Below, one piece after another: positions 41,511 to 50,100 of a stretch of 52,493 nucleotides of DNA (its first letter is position 1; each line of letters begins with the position of its first letter). The DNA is taken from NCBI GenBank assembly GCA_009781855.1, contig WQUY01000010.1:1-52493 (forward strand), written 5' to 3'. The notes under the pieces were generated by a model. That model had not been told where the DNA came from, did no database searches, and worked only from the letters and a program-made list of their open reading frames with translations. Origin of the DNA: Oscillospiraceae bacterium. Its GTDB lineage: Bacteria > Bacillota > Clostridia > Oscillospirales > Oscillospiraceae. A program made the translations under genes and the position numbers.

Positions 41511-42002
41511 TTATCTCCACCCTTCGCTTTCAACTTTCCTGATTACATCATCTATTATTTCCATCGGCACAAACGTCCGTAGATCCGCGCCGTATCTTGC
41601 CATTTCTTTGACCGCAGTCGAGCTTAAATATGTATACTTTTCACTTGATGGCATAAATAATGTTTCGATACCATCATCGAGTTTTCTGTTGATTAAGGCA
41701 ATCTGAAACTCTCGATCAAAATCTGAAACTGCCCTCAGTCCTTTAATGATAACCTTTGCTCCGCGTTCTTTCATCAGCTCAACAAGCAACTTTGATGAAC
41801 ACTCTACCCTGACATTTGGAAACCGCTCAACAGTCCGCTCTATGAGTTCAACTCTTTCTTCTATATTAAATAACGGGTTCTTGCCGGAGTTTACCATCAC
41901 ACAAACCAGCACCTCATTAAACACTGCTGCTGAGCGCCTTATTATATTGAGATGACCCAGTGTTATCGGATCAAAGCTACCGGGATATACAGCTATACTC
42001 AT
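41511..42002 (-). CDS. coaD: Phosphopantetheine adenylyltransferase CoaD
   Basis: This 163-residue nucleotidyltransferase makes dephospho-CoA from 4'-phosphopantetheine and ATP. The opening PGSFDPITLGH carries the T/HxGH ATP motif, and GLRAVSDFDREFQIALINRKL and SSTAVKEMARYG are family blocks. Length is typical. It follows rsmD by 27 bases, the usual rsmD-coaD pairing of Bacillota, with AGAGAGG upstream. Confidence 0.97.
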   Translation of the reverse strand: MSIAVYPGSFDPITLGHLNIIRRSAAVFNEVLVCVMVNSGKNPLFNIEERVELIERTVERFPNVRVECSSKLLVELMKERGAKVIIKGLRAVSDFDREFQIALINRKLDDGIETLFMPSSEKYTYLSSTAVKEMARYGADLRTFVPMEIIDDVIRKVESEGWR

Positions 42003-42029
42003 ATAAACCTCTCTGAAAGTAATGCTCTT

Positions 42030-42578
42030 TTAATCCGAAAGCGTACGCTCGTAGCGTAATATTTTTACCCTTCCGTATTTGTATTCTTTATGCAGAAAAT
42101 ACGGCGATTTTACATCCGGCGTTACGCTGTCGGCTCTAATTTCACAGATTATTATACCATTGGCATTTAATTTGTCAAATTCAATTATCTTTGCTAGGGT
42201 TTTTTCAATAAGGTCTGAGCCATAAGGCGGGTCTAGAAAAATGATATCAAACTGCTCTTCTCTTTCAAGATAGCGCAGTGCATCAATGGCGAGCACTTTG
42301 GCAGAATCAGAAAACTCGCAGGTGTTTAGATTCGACCAAATCAGCTTCACCGCATCTTGGCTATTGTCCACAAAAACAGCTTCTGAAGCCCCACGTGATA
42401 ACGCTTCAATCCCGAGCTGACCGGTACCGGCAAAAAGATCCAGCACTTTCCTGCCCTCAATGTCGAATTGGATGATATTAAAAACCGATTCTTTGACCAT
42501 GTCACTGGTTGGCCGTGTGGCGCTTCCAATCGGTTCTTTGAGCTTCCTGCCTCTGGCAGTTCCGCTTATGATTCTCAT
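42030..42578 (-). CDS. rsmD: 16S rRNA guanine-N2 methyltransferase RsmD
   Basis: This 182-residue SAM-dependent enzyme methylates G966 of 16S rRNA. MRIISGTARGRKL starts the protein, the SAM-binding block VLDLFAGTGQLGIEALSRGA follows, and the catalytic motif is DIIFLDPPYG. AGGGAGG precedes the ATG. It lies 57 bases after uvrC and 27 before coaD. Confidence 0.95.
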   Translation of the reverse strand: MRIISGTARGRKLKEPIGSATRPTSDMVKESVFNIIQFDIEGRKVLDLFAGTGQLGIEALSRGASEAVFVDNSQDAVKLIWSNLNTCEFSDSAKVLAIDALRYLEREEQFDIIFLDPPYGSDLIEKTLAKIIEFDKLNANGIIICEIRADSVTPDVKSPYFLHKEYKYGRVKILRYERTLSD

Positions 42579-42635
42579 AGTTATCCTCCCTAAAAAGTAA
42601 AATCATTAGAAATACATTGGAAATCTGGGATGCAC

Positions 42636-44447
42636 TTAACTTTTATCATTAAAGTGCGTAAATATGCTGTTTGCCACAGGCTTTGGTACAACCGCAGACA
42701 ACTCCTCGACCGAAGCAGCAGCAATTGCTTTCAAACTGCCAAAGCGCTTTAGCAACTCATTTCGGCGCTTCTCCCCTACACCCTCTATAGCATCAAGCTT
42801 TGACTTATGACTGCCTTTAGAGCGTAAACTTCTATGATACTCAACTGCAAATCTATGCGTCTCTTCCTGAATCGTGCCAATGAGTGCAAACACCGCCGGA
42901 TTAGAAGCAATCCCGATTTCTTCACCCTGCGGAGTCACAAGCGCACGTGTTTTGTGTTTATCATCTTTTACCATGCCAAAAACCGGAATCGCGACTCCGG
43001 ATTCATCCAAAACCTTTAGCGCAACAGCAGCATGAACCGCCCCACCATCAATCAGCATAATATCCGGTAATTTTGAAAACTTTGCATCCTTATCTGTGTA
43101 TCTCGCAATTCTTCTTGAAATGACCTCAGCCATACTCGCAAAATCATTCTGGTCACTCAGAGTCTTTATCTTAAATCTCCTATAATCTTTTTTGTATGGC
43201 TTGCCCTTTTCAAAAACAGTCATTGAGGCAACTATATCAGACTTTCCGGTATTCGAGATGTCGAATGCTTCAATTCTGTTTGGCGTATCGGATAGCTTTA
43301 GTGCTTGCGCAAGCCACTGATGAGTTTTCAGAGTCTTTTCTTCATATGTTGAAGCACGTTCGCTTTCTTCTCTGGCGTTGATGTTAGCTGTCTCTACTAT
43401 TTTTGCTTTATCCCCACGTTGAGGTGATATCACATGTACCTTCCTGCCTGCCTTTTCAGAAAACAGACGCGCCAACAGCTCTGAGTCTGAAGTAACAATC
43501 GGCAAGCATATTGTCTCGGGCAAAAAACCGCGTTTTTCATAATATTGCCGGACAAGCCCCGACACTGCTTCCGCGTCATGTTCAATTGGCGTATCAAAAA
43601 GCTCAAAATCCTTGGAAATCAACTTCCCAGCAATAAAATGCAAAATAGTGAGGCAGCTTTTTGCAGGGCCTCGGAAAAACCCAACGACATCCATGTCTGC
43701 CAGCGAGCCTGCGATGACTAACTGTTTTTTCTGCAGAAATTCGACCGCACGCAGCCTATCTCGCTTTTCCGCAGCAATTTCGAACGAAAGACTTTCGGCA
43801 GCCTCATTCATCTCTTTTGTCAGTTTATCAATCAGCCCTGAAGTTTTTCCTTGAAAAATATCGACAGCTGCCGAAATAAGTTCCCTATATTCTTTATGCA
43901 TCTGTGCGCTCTGGCAGTATGCGCGGCAAGCGCCTATATGAAAATTCAAACAGGGTCTGTCCTTGCCTAAAATCTTGCTGATGTCTTTTCCACATGCAGG
44001 CAGTTTCAACGCTTTGCTCACCGCTACAATGGCTTCAGTCGTTATTGATCGGCCACCATATGGGCCGAGATACAGCGCTCCGTCATTTTCGGGTCTCGAA
44101 ACAACTTTGAATTGAGGGTATGCGCTTTTTAGGTTTACTTTTATGAACGGATATCCTTTGTCATCTCTGAGCATTATATTATATTTGGGCAAGTGGTGCT
44201 TAATGAGTGAGCTTTCAAGAACCAGTGCTTCAAATTCTGTATTTACTATAATTACGTCAAAATCATCTATGCGCAAAACTAAAGATTCGGTCTTTGCATC
44301 ATGAGTTCCGGTAAAGTAGCTGCTGACACGGTTTTTGAGCCGGCCGGCTTTTCCGACGTAAATAACTCCGCCCTGTTTGTCTTTCATTATGTACACGCCC
44401 GGCAGTGCCGGAAGGCCTAACGCCTTTGTTTGTAGTTTAGCTCTCAC
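42636..44447 (-). CDS. uvrC: Excinuclease ABC subunit UvrC
   Basis: This 603-residue nuclease makes both incisions in nucleotide excision repair. The GIY-YIG domain comes first (PGVYIMKDKQGGVIYVGKAGRL, cut here as PGVYIMKD and IYVGKAG), followed by the UVR helix region near 200-235. The RNase H-like domain contains EAFDISNTGKSDIVASM, and a C-terminal HhH region reads LDAIEGVGEKRRNELLKRFG. I chose GTG 44447, five bases after GAGG, over an ATG 21 bases earlier without a site. It is divergent from the DNA ligase gene. Confidence 0.94.
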   Translation of the reverse strand: MRAKLQTKALGLPALPGVYIMKDKQGGVIYVGKAGRLKNRVSSYFTGTHDAKTESLVLRIDDFDVIIVNTEFEALVLESSLIKHHLPKYNIMLRDDKGYPFIKVNLKSAYPQFKVVSRPENDGALYLGPYGGRSITTEAIVAVSKALKLPACGKDISKILGKDRPCLNFHIGACRAYCQSAQMHKEYRELISAAVDIFQGKTSGLIDKLTKEMNEAAESLSFEIAAEKRDRLRAVEFLQKKQLVIAGSLADMDVVGFFRGPAKSCLTILHFIAGKLISKDFELFDTPIEHDAEAVSGLVRQYYEKRGFLPETICLPIVTSDSELLARLFSEKAGRKVHVISPQRGDKAKIVETANINAREESERASTYEEKTLKTHQWLAQALKLSDTPNRIEAFDISNTGKSDIVASMTVFEKGKPYKKDYRRFKIKTLSDQNDFASMAEVISRRIARYTDKDAKFSKLPDIMLIDGGAVHAAVALKVLDESGVAIPVFGMVKDDKHKTRALVTPQGEEIGIASNPAVFALIGTIQEETHRFAVEYHRSLRSKGSHKSKLDAIEGVGEKRRNELLKRFGSLKAIAAASVEELSAVVPKPVANSIFTHFNDKS

Positions 44448-44547
44448 TTCGTCCTCTCGTGCGCGCAAGCTTGCTTGGCGCGACGCTCACTTCGTCTGAT
44501 TATAGTAGCTCTTATTATAACATAAAATTTATAGAAAATCGTAATAA

Positions 44548-44577
44548 TTGTACAAATCTGAAAATTTATAGTACAAT
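44548..44577 (+). promoter_or_regulatory. Promoter of the DNA ligase gene with inverted repeat
   Basis: TTGTAC (44548-44553), an 18-base spacer and TACAAT (44572-44577). The two hexamers lie within an inverted repeat, ATTGTAC (44547-44553) and GTACAAT (44571-44577), which could be an operator or chance. Two minus-strand TATAAT boxes nearby may serve uvrC. Confidence 0.55.
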
Positions 44578-44611
44578 AGCTGAACTAAAAACAAGGGAGC
44601 TATCCGTTAAT

Positions 44612-45919
44612 ATGCAAGACATTATAAAAGACAGGGCGGTCATGGAGCTATTTGTTTTGCTCTCCAAAACAAGCTCGAATAATGCAAAAAAAGATATCAT
44701 TATTGCCAATGCTGAAAACGAGCATTTTCTTAAGTTTCTCGACTATTTGCTCAACCCCTTTCTCATCACAGGCATCTCTACAAAAAAGATAACGAAAGAA
44801 ACCGAAAAAACTTCGACCTCAACAAAGATCTTTGACTCATTTTCTGATTTGATGCAGTACATACTTCAAAACAACACCGGAAATGATGAAGTTATCGCAA
44901 ACATCAGACATTTTTTGTCAACATATGAACAGGATTTGCGTGATTTCTATTCGTCTATCATTACAAAAAGCGCCAAAATCGGCTGCGATATCAAATCTGT
45001 AAATAAAGCGCTGGGACGGGAGTTTATACCGCAATGGGAAGTTCAGCAGGGATATAATATTGAAAAATATCCGTTAAAAGAAGACGAGTGGTTTTCACTC
45101 TCTCAGAAGTTAAACGGCGTTCGTGGCACTTTCTTCGAAGGCAAAATAATCAGCCGTCAAGGCAAGGAGTTTATTGGTCTTGAACATATCATCGAAGACA
45201 TCAATCGACTTTTCCCTGTTTCTGATGACTGGGTACTTGATGGTGAGCTGGTGCGCAACAATACTGAGGGTCTTGCGGATAACGAGAATTTCAGGATAGG
45301 TACAGGACTGCTCAGTCAGGATGATGCCGATAAGCACAGTATGCAATTTATTGTCTTTGATATTTTGCCAAAAGCTGAGTTTGTCGCCGCTGAAAGTGCG
45401 CTTACTTATATGCTTCGCCTAAATGAACTCAGGGAGATTGGCGAAGCGGTGAATCATTTGAATCTAGAGTCCATCAGGCTTGTTGAGATTCTGTATACCG
45501 GTTGCGACCTGTCGATGATTGACCATTTCCTTGATCAAATGGTTAGCCAAGATAAGGAAGGTCTTATGCTCAATCGTGATAAAAAATATTATCGCAAAAG
45601 GCATAATGGCATACTCAAAGTCAAGAGATTTTATACTGTAGATTTGCAAGTTACAGCAACGGAAGAGGGCTCCGGTCGACTGCTCGGCAAGCTTGGCGCT
45701 TTTGTAGTAGCGTATAAAGGTACCGCAGTAAACGTAGGTTCAGGCATGACAGATGAGCAGCGGGATGAGTTCTGGCAAGCACGCGACAGCCTGGTTGGTC
45801 GTGTTATTGAAGTGAAGTATAAGGAAGAAAGCATGGACAAAAAAACCGGCCATTACAGCTTGCAATTTCCTATCTTCATAGCTCTGCGCGAAGAAGGCAA
45901 AGAAGTGAGTATGTATTAG
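44612..45919 (+). CDS. ATP-dependent DNA ligase, phage type
   Basis: This 435-residue protein starts at ATG 44612 with GGGAG about 11 bases upstream. A helical N-terminal domain at about 1-150 ends in CDIKSVNKALGREFIPQW, as in phage ligases. The adenylation domain has motif I K166-L-N-G, where the usual K-x-D-G aspartate is Asn, motif III WVLDGELV (207-214), motif IV EGLMLN and motif V LKVKRF. A C-terminal OB domain follows. It seals nicks in duplex DNA using ATP, beside the normal NAD-dependent LigA. No Ku, LigD polymerase domain or phage gene is adjacent. It could be a domesticated phage gene, or possibly an RNA-repair ligase. Confidence 0.87.
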   Translation: MQDIIKDRAVMELFVLLSKTSSNNAKKDIIIANAENEHFLKFLDYLLNPFLITGISTKKITKETEKTSTSTKIFDSFSDLMQYILQNNTGNDEVIANIRHFLSTYEQDLRDFYSSIITKSAKIGCDIKSVNKALGREFIPQWEVQQGYNIEKYPLKEDEWFSLSQKLNGVRGTFFEGKIISRQGKEFIGLEHIIEDINRLFPVSDDWVLDGELVRNNTEGLADNENFRIGTGLLSQDDADKHSMQFIVFDILPKAEFVAAESALTYMLRLNELREIGEAVNHLNLESIRLVEILYTGCDLSMIDHFLDQMVSQDKEGLMLNRDKKYYRKRHNGILKVKRFYTVDLQVTATEEGSGRLLGKLGAFVVAYKGTAVNVGSGMTDEQRDEFWQARDSLVGRVIEVKYKEESMDKKTGHYSLQFPIFIALREEGKEVSMY

Positions 45920-45963
45920 TTGACGGGAGTCGAACGCCCATCGGTTTGACGCTCGCCAGCTTT
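45918..45963 (-). repeat. T-arm-like dispersed repeat, copy C
   Basis: The minus strand carries AAACCGATGGGCGTTCGACT then CCCGTCAACT, matching copy B almost base for base, with left arm AGCTGGCG. It overlaps the last two bases of the ligase stop codon and lies in antisense orientation to the ligase. Confidence 0.75.
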
Positions 45964-45980
45964 AGTTAGGTTCGAGTTAA

Positions 45981-46059
45981 GTATTGCTAATGTTTTTTGT
46001 TTTGCTCGGAACGGGTCTCGTCGCCCTACACTTTGCAAAACAAAAAACATTGGCAATAC
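45981..46059 (+). repeat. Hairpin repeat with conserved 29-base loop, copy 3
   Basis: The left arm 45981-46005 and right arm 46035-46059 are complementary over 25 bases with a single G-U pair. The loop 46006-46034 is nearly identical to copies 1 and 2. The outer arm bases differ from copy 2 but remain self-complementary. It follows T-arm-like copy C directly. Confidence 0.9.
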
Positions 46060-46120
46060 CTCTGTAATCTCAGATTCCCATATCATAGGCCTCTTGAGGA
46101 GTATTCAAACCCCAATTCAT

Positions 46121-46150
46121 TTGACTAAACAACCGCTTATGTGCTATTAT
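46121..46150 (+). promoter_or_regulatory. Promoter of the SDR/ADH-AOR locus
   Basis: TTGACT (46121-46126), an 18-base spacer and TATTAT (46145-46150), about 41 bases before the SDR ATG. Confidence 0.7.
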
Positions 46151-46190
46151 TTCAAGCACAATAATTTTGTTAATACTGGGAGGAATATAC

Positions 46191-47015
46191 ATGAACGGAC
46201 AACTCAACGGAAAAGTTGCACTGATCACCGGTGGCGGTAGCGGAATAGGCGCTGCAATTGCCAAACGCTTTGTCGCAGAAGGTGCAAAAATAGTTATAAC
46301 AGGCAGACGTAAAGAGGCGCTTGCCGAGACTGTCGCAGCATTGCCTGAAGGTTCTGTGCTGCCCTTTGCCGGAGATATCAGAAATCCCGATGATGCAAAG
46401 GCTATGGTCGAAGCAACAGTCGCGTTTGGCGGCAAAATCGACATCCTTGTTAATAATGCCGCGATAGACCCGCCCGGCACGGTCGTAAATATTTCGGTTG
46501 AGTTGTTCCAAAGTGTTATTGAAACTAATCTGTATGGCCCGTTTTACACTATGAAATATGCTATCCCGTTTATGAAAGACGCTGGCGGCGGCTCTATTGT
46601 TAATATTGCTTCACTTGCCGGACTGCGTCGCATCCCTGCAATGCCCGCATATTGTGCATCTAAGTCGGGTCTTATTGGTTTGTCTCAGACTGTTGCCCTG
46701 GATCATGGCTGTGACGGTATCCGGTGCAATGTTGTTGCGCCCGGTGCAACATCCACTGCTATGCTTGAAAATGCAATGGCCGGGCTGGCAAAGACTCTGG
46801 ACACTGATTCCAAAGGGGCGCTGCTTCATATGACAAGATTTAATCCTATTCCCCGCCCCGCCTCTCCCGAAGAAATCACAGGCGCTGTTGTATTTTTTGC
46901 AAGCGATGATTCCGCAGTCATTACCGGCACTGTCCTGCCTGTTGATTCAGGCTCATGTGTTGTTGACCCTAACGGTGCTGCGCTTGCGGGAATGAACTGG
47001 GGCGACGCTGACTAA
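46191..47015 (+). CDS. Short-chain dehydrogenase/reductase (SDR)
   Basis: This 274-residue classical SDR has the nucleotide motif TGGGSGIG (13-20), NNAA (88-91), and the catalytic tetrad Asn113, Ser141, Tyr154 and Lys158 (Y-C-A-S-K). The two arginines after beta-2 (GRR, 38-40) suggest NADP(H) preference. The C-terminal tail SGSCVVDPNGAALAGMNWGD is longer than usual. The substrate is unknown: a carbonyl or secondary alcohol. The ATG at 46191 has GGGAGGA upstream. The ADH-AOR fusion follows after 109 bases, suggesting a shared redox pathway, possibly with this enzyme modifying the same carbonyl compound. Confidence 0.88.
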   Translation: MNGQLNGKVALITGGGSGIGAAIAKRFVAEGAKIVITGRRKEALAETVAALPEGSVLPFAGDIRNPDDAKAMVEATVAFGGKIDILVNNAAIDPPGTVVNISVELFQSVIETNLYGPFYTMKYAIPFMKDAGGGSIVNIASLAGLRRIPAMPAYCASKSGLIGLSQTVALDHGCDGIRCNVVAPGATSTAMLENAMAGLAKTLDTDSKGALLHMTRFNPIPRPASPEEITGAVVFFASDDSAVITGTVLPVDSGSCVVDPNGAALAGMNWGDAD

Positions 47016-47017
47016 TT

Positions 47018-47099
47018 CTAGTGTAACGAATTCCAAATACGCTACACTAGTACTCCCTTCTCAAAATTTGCAAACTTATTTCAAGAACGAAGTACTAGT
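47018..47099 (+). promoter_or_regulatory. Leader region with two mutually exclusive hairpins
   Basis: CTAGTGTA (47018-47025) pairs with TACACTAG (47043-47050). ACTAGTACT (47046-47054) pairs with AGTACTAGT (47091-47099). Bases 47046-47050 belong to both stems, so only one can form. No T run follows hairpin 1. The second stem ends 10 bases before the GGAG region of the fusion gene. Confidence 0.5.
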
Positions 47100-47124
47100 A
47101 ACAATCAAAAATATGGAGATTCCT

Positions 47125-50100
47125 ATGTTGTTTAAAGTATATTGTAGAGCATTTCAATTTATTATGAAATATGCGGCTTATGTTTTGCCATGGAGAAAAC
47201 CGGTACTTCTTGAGGGTGAGGGCTGTTTGAAAGAGCTGCCCGGACGCATCGAAAAAAAGGGAATCAAGAGCATACTGCTTGTGACAGATAGTACTATTAT
47301 GTCGCTTGGGCTTGCCGATACACTGATCTCCAACTTGATTGATGCCGGTATAGATACCGCTGTATATGACAAAACCGTTCCAAACCCTACAATCATCAAT
47401 ATTGAAGAAGCTCTGACAATGTATCATGAAAACGAATGTAAGGGCATTATTGCATTCGGCGGCGGTTCACCTATGGATTGCGCAAAAGGTGTAGGCGCAC
47501 GTGTGGCGCGACCCACAAAGAGCATCAGGCAAATGAAAGGTCTGCTTAAAGTTATTTTTCGTCTGCCCCCACTCTATGCTGTCGCAACGACGGCAGGAAC
47601 AGGAAGTGAAGCGACCGTCGCAGCAGTCGTTGTCGATAGCGATACTCAGGAAAAGTATGCACTTATGGATCCGGCTCTCATTCCGCACGAGGCCGTTTTA
47701 GATCCTTTGCTGACCGTAGGGCTTCCTCCGATTGTAACCGCAACAACAGGCATGGACGCCCTTACTCACGCCATTGAAGCATATATAGGAAACAGCAATA
47801 CCAACCAAACCCGTGCCATGGCAAAAGAAACAGTTAAGCTTGTGTTTGAAAATCTTTACAAGGCATTCAAAAACGGCAAGAATATAACTGCCCGTGCAAA
47901 CATGCAACGTGCGGCATATTACGGCGGCATCGCTTTTACTCGCGCTTATGTGGGTAATGTACACGCTATCGCACATGCACTTGGCGGTAAGCTGGGCATT
48001 GCACATGGACTTGCGAATGCCGTAGTCTTGCCGTATGTTCTTGACGATTATGGTGCAGCTGTATACAAACCTTTGGCAGAACTTGCTGATCTTTTGGAAA
48101 TCCCCGGCAGTACGGCAGAAAAAAAAGCAAAGGCTTTGATTTCTGAAATTAGCAATTTAAACACCCGCATGGGCATTCCTGAAACATTAGAAGGGATCAG
48201 CGAGGAAGATATTCCGTCCTTGTCAGATCATGCATATAAAGAAGCAAACCCCACTTATCCTGTTCCCGTGATATTTGAACGAGAGGACTTTGCCAGTGTA
48301 TATTACCGTCTTATGGGCAAATCCGGATTCCCCGGCTATACCGGAAAGATTGCAAATATCAACCTTACAACCAGTAAAGTTTCAAAATTCACACTTCAAA
48401 AAGATGATTTGAAAAATTATGTCGGTGGCAAAGGCCTTGCTGCAAAAATAATATATTCCACACTTGACAGTAAGGTTGAAGCATTCTCGGAAGAAAATCC
48501 GATTGTCATAACAACTTCTCCGCTAAACGGCGCTCATGCCCCTAGCTCTTCCCGATTTAATATTTCTACCATCTCACCGCTGACGGGTCTGCTTGTCTCT
48601 TCAAATTGCGGTGGTGACTTTGGGTTGTCGTTACGGCGTGCCGGATACGATGCGCTGATTATCAGTGGCGTATCTTCTAAACCAAAATATATAAAGATAA
48701 ATGATAAAGGTATAAGGCTCTATGATGCCAGTTCCATGTGGGGTAAAAGCACATCTGAAGCTCAAGAGATGATGGGTTTGGGTGGCAAGTTGGTCATTGG
48801 ACAGGCCGGAGAAAACCTTGTAAGGTACGCATGTGTTGCCAGCGCAGAGCGCGTTTCAGGGCGCGGCGGCGTCGGGGCTGTCTTCGGATATAAGAATCTC
48901 AAAGGCATTGTTGCTGACAGTAAATCTACTATTGCAACGATTAGTGACGATTCAAAAGCACTGAATATAAAATGGATATCACATCTACGTAATCATCCGC
49001 TAACCGGCAAGCAACTGCCAAAACTGGGTACGTCCGCACTGGTCAGCATGATGCAATACAATGGGTTGCTTGCAACAAAAAATTACTCTTCCGGGCAATA
49101 TAAAGACTTCGAAAGCATCAGCGGCGAGACATTACTTGAAAATCATCTGGTCAAAAACTCCGGATGTGTGAGTTGCCCTATTCGTTGCGGGCGCGTTGTC
49201 AAACTTGGTGGTGCAGAAGTCAAGGGGCCTGAGCTGGAGACACTGGGGCTTTTGGGTAGCAATCTTTGCAACAATAACATGGATAGCATCATCAAGCTCA
49301 ATTATCTGTGCGATGAGTATGGTATTGATACAATCTCGTTCGGCGGCTCTGTTGGGTTTGCGATGGAGCTTAACGAAAAGAGACTTTGGAATAATGGTTT
49401 GAATTTTGGCGACTCTAGTTCACTTGAAGATTTGCTGAAACTCGTAGCAACTCGTGAGGGCATCGGTAATGATATTGCTGATGGTGTAAAAGAAATGGCA
49501 GAGAAATATGGCGGCCGGGAGTTTGCCATGCATGTTAAGGGCATGGAGCTTGCCGCTTATGATCCACGCGCAGCACAGGGCATGGGGCTTGGTTATGCAA
49601 CGGCAAATCGCGGTGGATGTCATTTAAACGGCGGTTACACAGTAGTTTTGGAAGGACTTGGTTTGAGGGTCAATGGCTCAACAACTATTGGCAAAGCTGC
49701 TTTAACAGTCTTTTTCCAAGACCTCATGGAAGCTGCTTCGGCTGCCGGAAGTTGCTTGTTTACAACCTATGCTGTATTGCCCGCAGCGCTTGTCAAAAAT
49801 CCAAACAAATTCTTTACTCGGGCTGCCTGCTTTTTGCTGCCATATATGGGTGGTCTCCTCCACTTTCTACACAATCATGCCGGCCTTCTTGGGCTCAATC
49901 TTCCACACATGCTTCCGCATCCTTATGCCGTTAAGTTGGCTACCCGCAGAAATATGAATATTGGTCAGTTTATCCGTGCCGGTGAGCGCATATACAACAT
50001 CGAGCGTTTGGTAAACATACGTCAGGGGTTGACTGATGGCGACACTTTGCCTGATCGTCTGAAATCCCCTTTGCGTAATAAGCCCGGTCAAAAATTAGTT

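Noticed and set aside
2815-46059. CRISPR array or insertion sequence
   Set aside because: The repeats are single, dispersed, structured elements with no regular spacers, no transposase gene and no target-site duplications that I could see.
47068-47124. Earlier ATG of the ADH-AOR gene
   Set aside because: It would place the second leader stem inside coding sequence and has no ribosome binding site, while ATG 47125 has GGAG six bases upstream.
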